Source: Bellilinea sp. (GTDB taxonomy: Bacteria; Chloroflexota; Anaerolineae; Anaerolineales; Anaerolineaceae). Taken from it: a stretch of 64,000 nucleotides of DNA. Of the stretch, positions 1 through 8,460 are shown piece after piece (within the stretch, counting starts at the first letter, position 1; the number at the start of each line of letters is the position of its first letter). The position numbers and the translations under genes are program-made. Below the pieces are notes generated by a model. That model was given only the letters and a program-made list of their open reading frames with translations. It made no database searches and was not told where the DNA came from. The stretch is from the NCBI GenBank assembly GCA_026003615.1, contig BPHQ01000002.1, positions 186,001 to 250,000 on the forward strand, read 5' to 3'.

Positions 1-388
1 AGAGAAATGCCCCCTCCCAGCGAGTATCCCATCAGTACAAGACTGGTGCATAATTTTTGCGCAATTCCACCAGATTCTTTTCCACCTCAGTCAGCCACTC
101 CGTTACCCGTGTCTGGAACAGTTGAGAAAATGCCGGGCCGTGACCGGGCAGACGCAAGAGACGCACATTCCAGCCGGTTTTGTTTAATGCCTCGCCCAGT
201 GCTCTCATTTCAGCCGGGCTACCGGGGAAGCCATGCACTACCAGCACTGCACCGCTATGCCAACCCCTCAAATCAGTGGTGTCATGCTGGGGTTCTTTGA
301 ATATCCCCAGATCAGGGAGAAGGCTCTCCAAAGGGGTATGAAGAGCATGCCACAGATCGAAAAGGAGCAAGAAACCCCCTCTGTACAA
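1..388 (-). pseudogene. Alpha/beta hydrolase, frameshifted and cut by window edge
   Basis: The open frame, which begins at a TTG near 388, contains the oxyanion-hole motif VVHGFPGSPAEM and the strand LLRLPGHG, both typical of serine esterases and lipases of the alpha/beta-hydrolase fold. It stops at a TGA at position 32. The nucleophile elbow (LVLMGYSLGGG) is present right behind that stop but in another frame, so one base appears to be missing around 39-46. The rest of the gene lies beyond the window. If the upstream membrane protein is also repaired, the two read as one continuous frame, so this may be the catalytic half of a membrane-anchored hydrolase. Substrate unknown. Sequencing error and true decay cannot be told apart here. 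Confidence 0.6.
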
Positions 389-743
389 TTATGCCCGCCC
401 CCGTACCGGCCAAAAATGGCTCAGCCATTGCGTTTTGGGAATAAAGCAATCCCCCGCCAGCAATATAAAGGACGTCCAAACCAGTATTAATCCATAATAT
501 CTTTCGTAATTTTTTCGTTTCTTTTTCAGCCACCTTCAAGTCCACTGGTTGATACAATTTGGGCAAAGAAGAGCGCAAACCCCACATTGCAATCAATGCG
601 TCCACAGCAGCCCAAACCAATGCCTGAATGGCAAACCCGCGCCAGAAATCCCCCCTCCCAAAAACCAGTAACCCTGCAAGAACGCTGATGAAACTCCACA
701 GCAGCAGCCGCCTGGAAATAAGATGCTGATAATCCCAAACCAT
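312..743 (-). pseudogene. Small integral membrane protein (DUF6992-like), frameshifted C-terminus
   Basis: The frame encodes 143 residues with hydrophobic segments at about 10-30, 36-52 and 85-105. It starts one base after the stop of the upstream SDR gene, so it belongs to the same operon. The last third reads as nonsense (APFRSVACSSYPFGEPSP). Shifting by one base at the G5 run (372-387) instead continues as GGFLLLFDLWHAL, which looks like a natural final membrane helix and runs into the hydrolase frame. I therefore read it as one gene disrupted by a single-base insertion in a homopolymer. The likeness to the DUF6992 membrane family is from memory and tentative; no function is known. Confidence 0.5.
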
Positions 744-744
744 G

Positions 745-1377
745 TCAATCCAAAAACAGTTCTTTATAATTATTTTGATAAGCCGAATACATTTTTCGAG
801 CCAGGTCTTCTGCTCTGAGTGCAGTTACGGGTAACCGGAAGGGTACTTTTTTCCATAATTCAGTGCTAACTGCTCCCGGTCGCACAACCACAACAGTTCT
901 TTTGGTTTCCTTACGCAACACCTCGGCAAAAGATTCCAATCCGGCTTTGGCGGCTGCATATACCGCCAGACCAGGAAGGCGCATTCGTTCGCTGACCGCA
1001 CCCAAAATGTAAATTGGCGCGCCTTCGCTCAGGAGTGGCATACTTTCATGGATGGCATAAAAAACACCAGTCAAATTAGCATTTAAAATTTGCTGCCATT
1101 CGTTTTCATTCATCTCGCTAATCGGTTTCGATAGTATATCACCAATTGCGTAGACCCACCAATCTACGCCGCTTATCTCCTGGGCCATGGCCGCCACGCC
1201 TTCCCGTACAGTAGTTGGATTAGAAACGTCCACTTCAAAGGCCAACGGCACGATCTGGCGCGCCTTCACTTCGTTTCTCGTGGTGCCGGCCACCTCCCAG
1301 CCCTCACTCTGCAACAATTTTGCCAGCGCAGAGCCAATTCCACCGCTTACTCCCCATATTAATGCTGTTTTAGTCAT
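745..1377 (-). CDS. Short-chain dehydrogenase/reductase (SDR)
   Basis: A 210-residue classical SDR. It has the NAD(P)-binding motif GVSGGIGSALA near the N-terminus, the structural NANLTG motif in the middle and the catalytic YAAAK (Tyr-x-x-x-Lys), with the catalytic Ser in the preceding strand (LGAVSE). It would reduce or oxidise a small carbonyl or alcohol; the substrate cannot be read from sequence. The start chosen (MTKTALIWG) overlaps the stop of the peroxiredoxin gene by 8 bp, which argues for translational coupling. The frame is open for 8 more codons upstream but these lie inside the peroxiredoxin gene. The partial loss of the TGxxxGIG form (GVSGGIG) is common among bacterial SDRs. Confidence 0.88.
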   Translation of the reverse strand: MTKTALIWGVSGGIGSALAKLLQSEGWEVAGTTRNEVKARQIVPLAFEVDVSNPTTVREGVAAMAQEISGVDWWVYAIGDILSKPISEMNENEWQQILNANLTGVFYAIHESMPLLSEGAPIYILGAVSERMRLPGLAVYAAAKAGLESFAEVLRKETKRTVVVVRPGAVSTELWKKVPFRLPVTALRAEDLARKMYSAYQNNYKELFLD

Positions 1378-1852
1378 ACTGTTCCTCGTTGATTTGATCA
1401 ATAACCTTTAAGACTTCTTCATTTTCTGGAATATCCGACATGGATGAAGCGTAATGCTTATATCGAATGATTCCATCCTTATCAATCACAAACACAGCCG
1501 GCATCCTGCCCATTTTGAATAAATTTACTTCCTGGTAATATCTATCCGCAATTTTCGATTTGATATCGGGTATCCCGATAAAAGGCATGTTTTCCTCTTC
1601 CCAAAATCGCTTATACGCACGTGGCCCATCAGGCCCCAAAGCAATTATTTCAGCACCTCGGCGGCGAAACTCCTCGTAGTCCTGACGCAACTGCGCCATA
1701 TGCTTCACGCAGTATGGTCACATAAATCCGCGATTGAAAACCAAAACAATGATATTTTGACCTCGAAAATCAGACAATTTCACGGTATTCCCATGGGTAT
1801 CAACCCCTTCAAAATCGGGTGCAGGAATGTTGATTTTTAGTTGCCTGGTCAT
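1370..1852 (-). CDS. Peroxiredoxin-like (AhpC/TSA) protein, probable selenoprotein with UxxC active site
   Basis: Read through one in-frame TGA (complement 1718..1720), this gives a 160-residue thioredoxin-fold peroxiredoxin-like protein. The start ATG at 1852 follows the upstream hydrolase by 13 bp. Residues 1-44 contain the usual PAPDFEGVDTHG and the strand NIIVLVFNRGFM. Codon 45 is TGA, followed by PYC and HMAQLRQDY. Related proteins have RGF-x-CPYC at this place, so the TGA sits exactly at the first Cys of the CxxC. The frame continues intact for another 115 residues (IIALGPDG, FIGIPD, PAVFVIDKDGIIRY), so the gene is under selection past the TGA. A stem-loop suited to a bacterial SECIS follows. 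Role: thiol- or selenol-dependent peroxide or disulfide reduction in the cytoplasm. A nonsense mutation of TGC/TGT is the alternative. Confidence 0.8.
1683..1698 (-). promoter_or_regulatory. Candidate bacterial SECIS stem-loop
   Basis: Directly inside the coding region after the UGA the RNA reads UGGCGC-AGUU-GCGUCA, a six-pair stem (one G-U) with a four-base loop whose second base is G. The loop begins 25 nt after the UGA. Bacterial SECIS elements are known to lie about 16-37 nt behind the UGA, with a short stem and a G in the first two loop positions; this fits. A competing hairpin (ACUGCG with CGCAGU, 12-nt loop) uses overlapping bases, so the real fold is uncertain. Confidence 0.55.
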
Positions 1853-1865
1853 ATGATCTTCCCAT

Positions 1866-2837
1866 TTATTTATTGATATCTGAAAGAAAATTAACTACCG
1901 CCTCCAAAAAAGGCTGAGGACACTCTTCCTGCGGAACATGACCACAATTTGGAAAAACCACCAGTCTTGCACCAGGAATTTCGTTTGCCAACCGAAGACT
2001 TTCCGCAGTCGGTACAATCCGGTCATCATCACCGGTTACAACCAGCACCGGCATGGAAAATTCTTTCAAACGTTCTGCTAACCGAGATTCTCCGCTAGCT
2101 TTGGTCAATTCCCACAAGGCGCGATCCCAATTAGCCAGTTGCAAAGGTTTGCGATAACCCTGAATGATTTCCTCGGTAATTTTGGAAGGATCATGCCAGG
2201 CAGCCCGCAGAAAGGCATCACCCTGCTCGCCGGCAAGTGATCGTGCAAACCATGGCCCTAAGCGGTCAAATTGAGGTGTGCGTAAAAGCGGACGAATCCA
2301 TGCTGGGGCTCCCCCGCCCGCATAAATCGCCGCATCCACCAGCACCAGTCCGCTCACCCGGTCAGGATGAGCCAGCGCAGCAGCCGCAGCCACAGTGCCT
2401 CCGGCTGAATTACCGATCAATACTGCTTGCTGAATCCCCATATGATCCATCAACCCAATCAGCAATTGGATTTGTGAATTAAGGGAATACGGTGATTCCC
2501 CTTCCCATTCTCCGGGCATTGGGCGCTCTGTCAGCCCAAAGGCCGGACGATCAAATGCAATCACCGTCCCATGCTCCGCAAGCGGTTTCATGACCTCGCG
2601 CCAGGAAAACGTACTCGCGCCAAATCCATGCAATAAAATCATCACCGGTGCACCGCTGCCATATTGTTTGTAATGAACGTTAATCCCGTTGACTTCAATA
2701 AACTGGCTGTCTTGATCCACAAGTGCCGATACAGGAACAGGCTCTGGTAAAGGGGGTATGGGAATGACCAAAGGGCCAATGACGATCACAAGCATAATGA
2801 CCGCTAAAAAAAATGCCATTAATCGCAATGGCTTCAT
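1866..2837 (-). CDS. Membrane-anchored alpha/beta hydrolase
   Basis: 323 residues. An N-terminal hydrophobic segment (about 5-28) serves as signal anchor, so the enzyme domain is probably outside the membrane. The hydrolase domain shows the oxyanion motif LLHGFGAS, the nucleophile elbow GNSAGG (Ser), an acidic residue in VVTGDDDRIVP and the catalytic His in NCGHVPQEE. This resembles the meta-cleavage hydrolase/haloperoxidase-like branch of the fold, but the substrate is not predictable. Its start overlaps the stop of the next hydrolase upstream by 4 bp (ATGA), so the two are translationally coupled; the peroxiredoxin follows 13 bp downstream. Confidence 0.85.
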   Translation of the reverse strand: MKPLRLMAFFLAVIMLVIVIGPLVIPIPPLPEPVPVSALVDQDSQFIEVNGINVHYKQYGSGAPVMILLHGFGASTFSWREVMKPLAEHGTVIAFDRPAFGLTERPMPGEWEGESPYSLNSQIQLLIGLMDHMGIQQAVLIGNSAGGTVAAAAALAHPDRVSGLVLVDAAIYAGGGAPAWIRPLLRTPQFDRLGPWFARSLAGEQGDAFLRAAWHDPSKITEEIIQGYRKPLQLANWDRALWELTKASGESRLAERLKEFSMPVLVVTGDDDRIVPTAESLRLANEIPGARLVVFPNCGHVPQEECPQPFLEAVVNFLSDINK

Positions 2838-3592
2838 TGTTCCACCCCGTTGAAAGATATTTGTTTCAGGAAACGAACCGTTTCAGCAACAACAATCAAC
2901 TGTTGATCCTCACGGTTGATCAATGCCTCACCATCTCCCGGCTGGTTTCCATACCAGCCAAATTGAGCGTGATTCCCGCCAGCAATTTCCACCCAACGCG
3001 TATCTGCCGGCAAGAGACTTTGTGAGGCTTTCACCACATCAACCGTGGCCAGCCCATCCTCACTACCGTATATCGAAATTGCCTTGACCGGCACATTGCT
3101 TAGAGGATTATTGTCCGCCGGGTAAGAAGCCCACAAAACCAAACCCTGCACCAGGCCGGGATTTTGATAAACAAAATTGGCCGCCATTGCTCCGCCCAGC
3201 GAATGACCCCCAATTGCCCAGAAGCGAATCTGAGGATTGGATCGAATGACATCCAAACCTTTTTGTGGGGAGAATACCGCTAAATTAAAAGGCATCGGCA
3301 CCAATGCAACGAACAGACCATTTTGAGCAATCGCTTTCGCCAAAGGGGCATAAGAACGCCAATCAACACGTCCACCCGGGTATAAGATGAATCCGGTAGA
3401 AACCTCCCCCGAATCTGGTGAAAACACCCACCAATCACCTTGAGGCTCTACCCGAACCTGACCATCGCTAATTAATGCCGCGTTTGTTTCCGGCATTGGA
3501 CCTAATGGGGTGTATGCCCAAATTGAAAAACCACCGAAAACTAAAAGGATAAGAATTATTGGAACATAAAGATAAATTCTACGTTTATTCAT
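2834..3592 (-). CDS. Membrane-anchored alpha/beta hydrolase (dienelactone-hydrolase-like)
   Basis: 252 residues, first gene of the minus-strand operon. Residues 5-27 form a signal anchor (IYLYVPIILILLVFGGFSIW). The domain then shows the FILYPGGRVDWRSY entry strand, the nucleophile elbow GGHSLGGAMA, the acid in IYGSEDG and the catalytic His in GGNHAQFGWYG. The pattern YPGG..W instead of HG.. is typical of a family of small secreted or anchored hydrolases in Gram-positive-type bacteria. Substrate unknown. It overlaps the second hydrolase by 4 bp. Confidence 0.82.
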   Translation of the reverse strand: MNKRRIYLYVPIILILLVFGGFSIWAYTPLGPMPETNAALISDGQVRVEPQGDWWVFSPDSGEVSTGFILYPGGRVDWRSYAPLAKAIAQNGLFVALVPMPFNLAVFSPQKGLDVIRSNPQIRFWAIGGHSLGGAMAANFVYQNPGLVQGLVLWASYPADNNPLSNVPVKAISIYGSEDGLATVDVVKASQSLLPADTRWVEIAGGNHAQFGWYGNQPGDGEALINREDQQLIVVAETVRFLKQISFNGVEQ

Positions 3593-3621
3593 AAATTCAT
3601 TCTAAACCAACCCCACATCCG

Positions 3622-3640
3622 GTACAAGATATAATTGTAC
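3622..3640. promoter_or_regulatory. Inverted repeat over a TATAAT between divergent genes
   Basis: GTACAA-N7-TTGTAC forms a perfect 6-bp inverted repeat, and its centre contains TATAAT (3630..3635) on the plus strand. It lies between the hydrolase/selenoprotein operon and the divergent methyltransferase gene, so it is placed like an operator for one or both. No good -35 box was found for either direction. Confidence 0.4.
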
Positions 3641-3676
3641 AAAGGTTTTACAACTCGATTTTCAAGGAAGGACAAA

Positions 3677-4444
3677 ATGAGTCAAATTTACCAACAGTTT
3701 GCCGAAGCGTACAGCCGTGGTTCATACCCCGAATTTTCAAAATGGGTGCTAACTTTGCTCCCTTCGTTGCTGGAAAAATATTCCTTACCCCTATCTGGAC
3801 GGCTGCTTGACCTTGCTTGCGGTGAAGGCACCTTCCTGGAAGGGATGTTGTTGAATAACTGGCAGGTAACCGGTCTGGATCAGTCTGCAGAGATGCTTCG
3901 GCTGGCTGAAATGCGGTTAAAGCAAACCGGCCAGCCTTTTCATCTGATTCAGGATGATATGCGTAATTTGGATTTCGACAATGAGTTTGAGCTGGTTACT
4001 TGCTGGTTTGATAGCATGAATTACCTGCTGGAATTGAGTGACCTGGAAAGGGTTTTCAGCCGTGTATTCCGCGCTTTGAAAGTTCAAGGAGGGTTTCTGT
4101 TTGACATGAACACCCTTTATGGGCTTTTTGTGCGCTGGCAGCAACAACCCGTCTACATTTCTCAAGATCATGAAGACCTATTCGAAATTCATATTCCTTC
4201 CTGCAATTACGAGAAAAGCGAAGCATCTCTGCGGATTATCCTGTTCATGCGTGACCCCCAAACTCACCAGTGGAATCGCTCGGAAGAGGTACACACCCAA
4301 AAAGCATATCCCATGGACACGATTCAAGCGCTGTTGGAAAAAGTTGGCTTTCAGGTTCTGGATCGCCTCGGCAATCTGACCGACCAGAGTCCAGCACAAC
4401 CCGATTCGGGAAGGGTGTGGTTTATCACCCAAAAGCCCGCTTAA
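3677..4444 (+). CDS. SAM-dependent class I methyltransferase
   Basis: 255 residues. Motif I reads LLDLACGEGTF, followed by the acidic residue of strand 2 (VTGLDQSAEM) and a QDDMRNLD region, the standard SAM-binding set of class I methyltransferases. The start was placed at the ATG behind AAGGAAGG; a longer open frame begins at 3635 but has no ribosome binding site. Substrate unknown; small-molecule methylases of the UbiE/MenG-like group look most similar. It converges on the uracil-DNA glycosylase gene, the two stop codons overlapping in the shared TTAA. Confidence 0.83.
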   Translation: MSQIYQQFAEAYSRGSYPEFSKWVLTLLPSLLEKYSLPLSGRLLDLACGEGTFLEGMLLNNWQVTGLDQSAEMLRLAEMRLKQTGQPFHLIQDDMRNLDFDNEFELVTCWFDSMNYLLELSDLERVFSRVFRALKVQGGFLFDMNTLYGLFVRWQQQPVYISQDHEDLFEIHIPSCNYEKSEASLRIILFMRDPQTHQWNRSEEVHTQKAYPMDTIQALLEKVGFQVLDRLGNLTDQSPAQPDSGRVWFITQKPA

Positions 4445-5121
4445 CCCAGTTCATTCCTCACTTGCTGCCAGATGCCTGCAAACATTTCCGAGGTCAATCT
4501 TCCGGTTTGCGTATTCTGACGGCTGGGATGATAAGAAGCGAGTATCCACGGTAACGCATCGGCTGGTTTGTAAAAGGCACCATGTCGAAACGGGAGCATT
4601 GGATTTTTCGGCCGCAGAATTTTTTGAACCTGTTCGAATGCAATCCGGCCCAACGCAACGATTCCTTCCAAACGGGTTAGTAAACGCATTTCTTCCAACA
4701 GGTAAGGCTGGCAATTGAGAATTTCCTCTGTAAGAGGACGATTTCCTGGTGGAGCACAGCGACACACAGCCGTGATGAAAACATCCTGCAGTTCCAATCC
4801 ATCTCCCACCCGGGTTGCGGTGGGTTGGCTGGCAAAACCGGCGTCATATAAAGCCTTGTAAAGAAAATCGCCCGAAGAATCTCCCGTAAACATCCGTCCT
4901 GTACGGTTTGAACCGTGTGCGCCGGGCGCCAGGCCAACTATCAACACCCGCGCTTCTGGATCCCCAAATCCCGGCACCGGTTTAGCCCAATAATCCCACT
5001 CCACATAAGCGCGCCGGCGCTCCCGCGCAACCCGCTCCCGCCATTCAACCAGCCGCGGACAGCGCCGGCAGCCAATAATTTCCCGATTCAACTGCTCCCA
5101 CATATCTCGTTGCTCAGCCAA
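4441..5121 (-). CDS. Uracil-DNA glycosylase, family 5 (UDGb)
   Basis: 226 residues. Removes uracil, and in this family also hypoxanthine and other deaminated bases, from DNA to start base-excision repair. Diagnostic motifs: motif A GLAPGAHGSNRTGRMFTGD lacking the catalytic Asp/Asn of family 4, and motif B HPSRQNTQTGRLT. The iron-sulfur cluster cysteines are visible as CRRC near residue 18 and CRCAPPGNRP in the middle. UDGb is common in thermophiles and deep-branching bacteria. It lies 7 bp downstream of the cyclophilin gene. Confidence 0.9.
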   Translation of the reverse strand: MAEQRDMWEQLNREIIGCRRCPRLVEWRERVARERRRAYVEWDYWAKPVPGFGDPEARVLIVGLAPGAHGSNRTGRMFTGDSSGDFLYKALYDAGFASQPTATRVGDGLELQDVFITAVCRCAPPGNRPLTEEILNCQPYLLEEMRLLTRLEGIVALGRIAFEQVQKILRPKNPMLPFRHGAFYKPADALPWILASYHPSRQNTQTGRLTSEMFAGIWQQVRNELG

Positions 5122-5128
5122 ATAAGGC

Positions 5129-5650
5129 TCAATCCTCTTCGTTGATCGTTACGGTTTTCAAACGGACGGCGGGGCTGTTGACTTTCATCGGATCACGGGC
5201 GGGAATGGCCAGAAGCACGTCCATTCCCGCGATGACCTCACCAAATACGGCATGACGATTATCCAGCCAGGGGGTTGGCACGTGGGTAATGAAAAACTGA
5301 GAACCGTTGGTATTTGGACCGGCGTTCGCCATGGATAGAATGCCGGGTTTATCATGCTTCAGGTCGGGATGGAATTCGTCCTCAAAGCGATAGCCCGGCC
5401 CACCCCTGCCCGTGCCAGTTGGATCTCCACCTTGAGCCATAAAATCATCAATCACACGATGAAAAATGGTGTCGTCGTAAAACCCCTGCCGGGCAAGGAA
5501 GACAAAGTTATTTACCGTTTTGGGAACTTTATCAGCATGCAGACGCACGACAATATCCCCTTTTTCTGTCACAAAGGTGGCTGTGTAGCGTTTTTGGGGG
5601 TCTATTACCATTGCGGGTGCTTGTGACCATTGCAAATTTTTTTTAGTCAT
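5129..5650 (-). CDS. Peptidyl-prolyl cis-trans isomerase, cyclophilin type
   Basis: 173 residues, cytoplasmic (no signal peptide). Catalyses proline isomerisation during folding. The catalytic core is complete: [48 protein letters not shown], and [11 protein letters not shown] with the active Arg, Phe, Gln and His. An extension of about 25 residues precedes the domain. It is followed by udgB 7 bp downstream and preceded by queA by 16 bp, so queA-ppi-udgB may be one transcript. Confidence 0.93.
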   Translation of the reverse strand: MTKKNLQWSQAPAMVIDPQKRYTATFVTEKGDIVVRLHADKVPKTVNNFVFLARQGFYDDTIFHRVIDDFMAQGGDPTGTGRGGPGYRFEDEFHPDLKHDKPGILSMANAGPNTNGSQFFITHVPTPWLDNRHAVFGEVIAGMDVLLAIPARDPMKVNSPAVRLKTVTINEED

Positions 5651-5666
5651 GATCTCTCCTTTTGGT

Positions 5667-6686
5667 TTATAAAATCAACATCGCATCTCCGAACGAGTAA
5701 AACCGATACTCGAGGCGGATGGCTTCCTCATATGCTTTTAGAATTTGTTCTCTACCCGCAAAAGCGGAAACGAGCATGAGCAAAGTAGAGCGTGGTAAAT
5801 GAAAATTGGTAATCATCGCATCCACGGCTTTGAAAGTATAACCGGGTAATATGTATAAACGGGTACTACCGCTGAATGGTGCAACCACCTGCCCGCTTGG
5901 GGCGTTCATCGCCGCACTTTCAAGCGTTCGCACGGAGGTGGTTCCCACTGCAATGATTCGCCCGCCTTTCTCCCGAGCCGAATTAAGCAGGTCAGCTGTT
6001 GCCTCGTCCAACTCGCACCACTCGCTGTGAATAACATGTTGACGGGGATCTTCTTCATTAACCGGCGCAAAAGTATCCAGTCCCACGTGCAGGGTAACCC
6101 GCGCGAAAAGAATGCCTTTTTGTTCCAAAATCCGAATCAATTCGGGGGTAAAGTGCAATCCTGCCGTGGGTGCTGCTGCCGAACCGGGCTGCCGGGCAAA
6201 AACAGTTTGATAGCGTTCCGGATCTTCCAGTTTTTCATGGATATATGGCGGGAGCGGCATCTGTCCTTGCTTTTCAAGATAGGGTTCAATTTCTACCTCA
6301 AAACGAATCAGACGGCGAGCCCCATCTAAAACCTGCTCAACAACGGCGCGTGGACCTTCAACCAGTTGAAGAATGGTGCCTTCGCGAATTTTCTTTCCCC
6401 CCACCAGGGCTTCCCAAACCAGATTGTCTTCCCGCCTCAAAAGGAGTATTTCAACCTTTCCCCCACTCGGCTTAAACCCGAAGATTCTCGCCGGTATTAC
6501 CCGCGTCTGATTGATGACCAGCACATCCCCGGCCTTCAAATACTCGGGCAGATTGTAAAAGATTCGGTGAGCCATCTCACCTGTTTTGCGATCAAATACC
6601 AGCAAACGAGCATTGTGACGCGGTTCGATTGGGTGTTGGGCAATTCGTTCCGGCGGGAGGTAATAATTAAAATCACTGGTGCGCAT
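5667..6686 (-). CDS. queA: S-adenosylmethionine:tRNA ribosyltransferase-isomerase
   Basis: 339 residues. Transfers and isomerises the ribosyl moiety of SAM onto preQ1 in tRNA to make epoxyqueuosine; tgt, the preceding step, is also in this window (51.5 kb). Recognisable signatures: [16 protein letters not shown] at the N-terminus, [19 protein letters not shown], and [12 protein letters not shown]. The start [13 protein letters not shown] was chosen because a longer frame would run back into ruvB; the gap to ruvB is then 25 bp. Downstream is the cyclophilin gene. Confidence 0.95.
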   Translation of the reverse strand: MRTSDFNYYLPPERIAQHPIEPRHNARLLVFDRKTGEMAHRIFYNLPEYLKAGDVLVINQTRVIPARIFGFKPSGGKVEILLLRREDNLVWEALVGGKKIREGTILQLVEGPRAVVEQVLDGARRLIRFEVEIEPYLEKQGQMPLPPYIHEKLEDPERYQTVFARQPGSAAAPTAGLHFTPELIRILEQKGILFARVTLHVGLDTFAPVNEEDPRQHVIHSEWCELDEATADLLNSAREKGGRIIAVGTTSVRTLESAAMNAPSGQVVAPFSGSTRLYILPGYTFKAVDAMITNFHLPRSTLLMLVSAFAGREQILKAYEEAIRLEYRFYSFGDAMLIL

Positions 6687-6711
6687 GAGACGATGGCAGT
6701 TTCCGGTCAAA

Positions 6712-7758
6712 TCAATCTGAGGGTGAAGTATCGAATAGGGTAGGTTGACGCTGGTCGCCCGGAAAGACAATCCCTAAATGCTCGTAAGCCAGACGAGTTG
6801 CAACCCTTCCTTGAGGAGTGCGATCCAAAAAACCCAGTTGGAGGAGATAGGGTTCAACCACATCCATGATGGTATCAGGTTCTTCTCCAATTGAAGCCGC
6901 TATGGTGTTCAAGCCAACCGGTCCGCCTCCGTACTTTTCTATCACGGTGCTTAGCACACGGCGATCCACATCATCCAACCCCAATGGATCCACGTTTAAT
7001 AAATTCAAGGCTTCGCGGGCTACTTCACGGCTGATTGCTCCATCAGCGCGAACCTGCGCAAAATCTCGCACACGTCTTAACAAACGCAAGGCCACCCGCG
7101 GTGTTCCTCGCGCACGTCTGGCAATTTCCTCAATACCTCCGGCATCGGTAGGCACATTTAAGATGCGGGCTGCTCGTTCAACGATGATGCACATGGGTTG
7201 CAGGTTGTAATAATCCAACCGGTACACAGCACCAAAACGGGCACGCAACGGTGCACTCACCAGAGCCAGCCGTGTTGTTGCACCGATTACTGAAAAACGG
7301 GGTAATTTCAGGCGGATAGAACGCGCCGAAGGGCCCTTACCAATGACAATATCCAGTGCAAAATCCTCCATTGCCGGGTAAAGCACTTCTTCAACCGTTT
7401 TCCCCAGTCGGTGAATTTCGTCAATAAACAAAATATCCCCGGCGTGAAGGTTGGTAAGGATCGCCGCTAAATCACCGGCGCGTTCAACAGCCGGTCCCGC
7501 TGTAATTTTGATATTGACCCCCATCTCATTAGCCAGAACATGGGCAAAGGTAGTTTTTCCCAGTCCCGGAGGCCCGTAAAAAAGCACATGATCGAGCGGT
7601 TCGTTCCTTTTTCGAGCAGCGCTGATTAAGATGGACAGGTTTTCTTTGACCTGATCCTGACCGATCACTTCGTTCAAATGACGGGGACGTAAAGCCTGAT
7701 CCAGCCGGTCATCTGGACGGGCTTCGGGTTGCACCAATCGGTTTGATGAATCGCTCAT
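6712..7758 (-). CDS. ruvB: Holliday junction branch-migration helicase RuvB
   Basis: 348 residues, full length. The AAA+ motor drives branch migration with RuvA. Walker A is [11 protein letters not shown], Walker [10 protein letters not shown], sensor 1 GATTR; the C-terminal winged helix ends with the [12 protein letters not shown] signature. ruvA and ruvC are not beside it in this window. The gene is divergent from upp and appears to head a ruvB-queA-ppi-udgB group. Confidence 0.97.
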   Translation of the reverse strand: MSDSSNRLVQPEARPDDRLDQALRPRHLNEVIGQDQVKENLSILISAARKRNEPLDHVLFYGPPGLGKTTFAHVLANEMGVNIKITAGPAVERAGDLAAILTNLHAGDILFIDEIHRLGKTVEEVLYPAMEDFALDIVIGKGPSARSIRLKLPRFSVIGATTRLALVSAPLRARFGAVYRLDYYNLQPMCIIVERAARILNVPTDAGGIEEIARRARGTPRVALRLLRRVRDFAQVRADGAISREVAREALNLLNVDPLGLDDVDRRVLSTVIEKYGGGPVGLNTIAASIGEEPDTIMDVVEPYLLQLGFLDRTPQGRVATRLAYEHLGIVFPGDQRQPTLFDTSPSD

Positions 7759-7770
7759 GGCAACGATTAT

Positions 7771-7803
7771 ACCCTCTTTCGATTAGTCGAAAGGGTTTAT
7801 AAT
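7771..7803 (+). promoter_or_regulatory. upp upstream region: inverted repeat and -10 box
   Basis: CTTTCGA-TTAG-TCGAAAG (outer arms CCCT/AGGG with one bulge) forms an inverted repeat at about 7771-7796, immediately followed by TATAAT (7798..7803). The repeat replaces a recognisable -35 box, so it may be an operator for upp, or for the divergent ruvB. Confidence 0.4.
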
Positions 7804-7830
7804 GGGAAAAATCTTCTCCAAGGAGCAGAT

Positions 7831-8457
7831 ATGTCCCAGGTCTTCATCTCCCAACACCCTCTGGTTGCCCACAAGCTGGCCAAACTTCGCTCAACCCAAA
7901 CCGAACCAAAAAAGTTCCGTGAACTGGTCCGGGAAATTACAATCCTGCTTGCTTACGAAGCGACGGCTGATTTACAAATCCAGCCTATTCAGGTGCAAAC
8001 TCCATTAGGAACCGCACCAGGAGCTGAGCTGTTAGAAAAAATCGGCCTGGTACCCATCCTCCGCGCCGGGCTGGGAATGGTCGAAGGAATCTGGGAAATG
8101 ATGCCCTCCGCCGAAGTCTGGCACATTGGCATCTATCGCGACGAAAAGACTCTCAAACCGGTTCAATATTACAACAAATTACCCACCGAACCACGCGTAG
8201 CCGTTTGTCTAATTCTCGACCCAATGCTCGCCACTGGCGGTTCAGCGGTTGCCACAGTAGATATCCTCAAACAATGGGGGGTTCGACGCATCAAATTTGT
8301 AGGGTTAATCGGGGCGCCAGAGGGTATTCAAAACATGCAACAACACCACCCGGATGTTCCCATCCACCTGGCCGCCGTAGATGATCATCTGAACGAAATT
8401 GGCTATATTGTTCCCGGCCTGGGAGATGCGGGAGATCGTCAGTTCGGCACAGGTTAA
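7831..8457 (+). CDS. upp: Uracil phosphoribosyltransferase
   Basis: 208 residues. Salvages uracil by joining it to PRPP to give UMP. The family-specific PRPP loop [13 protein letters not shown], the [12 protein letters not shown] segment and the uracil-binding C-terminus [16 protein letters not shown] are all intact. The start ATG follows AAGGAGCAGAT. It converges on moaA with only 3 bp between the stop codons. Confidence 0.97.
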   Translation: MSQVFISQHPLVAHKLAKLRSTQTEPKKFRELVREITILLAYEATADLQIQPIQVQTPLGTAPGAELLEKIGLVPILRAGLGMVEGIWEMMPSAEVWHIGIYRDEKTLKPVQYYNKLPTEPRVAVCLILDPMLATGGSAVATVDILKQWGVRRIKFVGLIGAPEGIQNMQQHHPDVPIHLAAVDDHLNEIGYIVPGLGDAGDRQFGTG

Positions 8458-8460
8458 TCC

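Noticed and set aside
1370-1708. Short peroxiredoxin gene starting at 1708 after the TGA
   Set aside because: It would lack the N-terminal half of the thioredoxin fold, which is present in frame and conserved just upstream of the TGA.
5667-6770. Longer queA start inside ruvB
   Set aside because: QueA family begins at [13 protein letters not shown] (6686); the upstream part overlaps ruvB and is not homologous.
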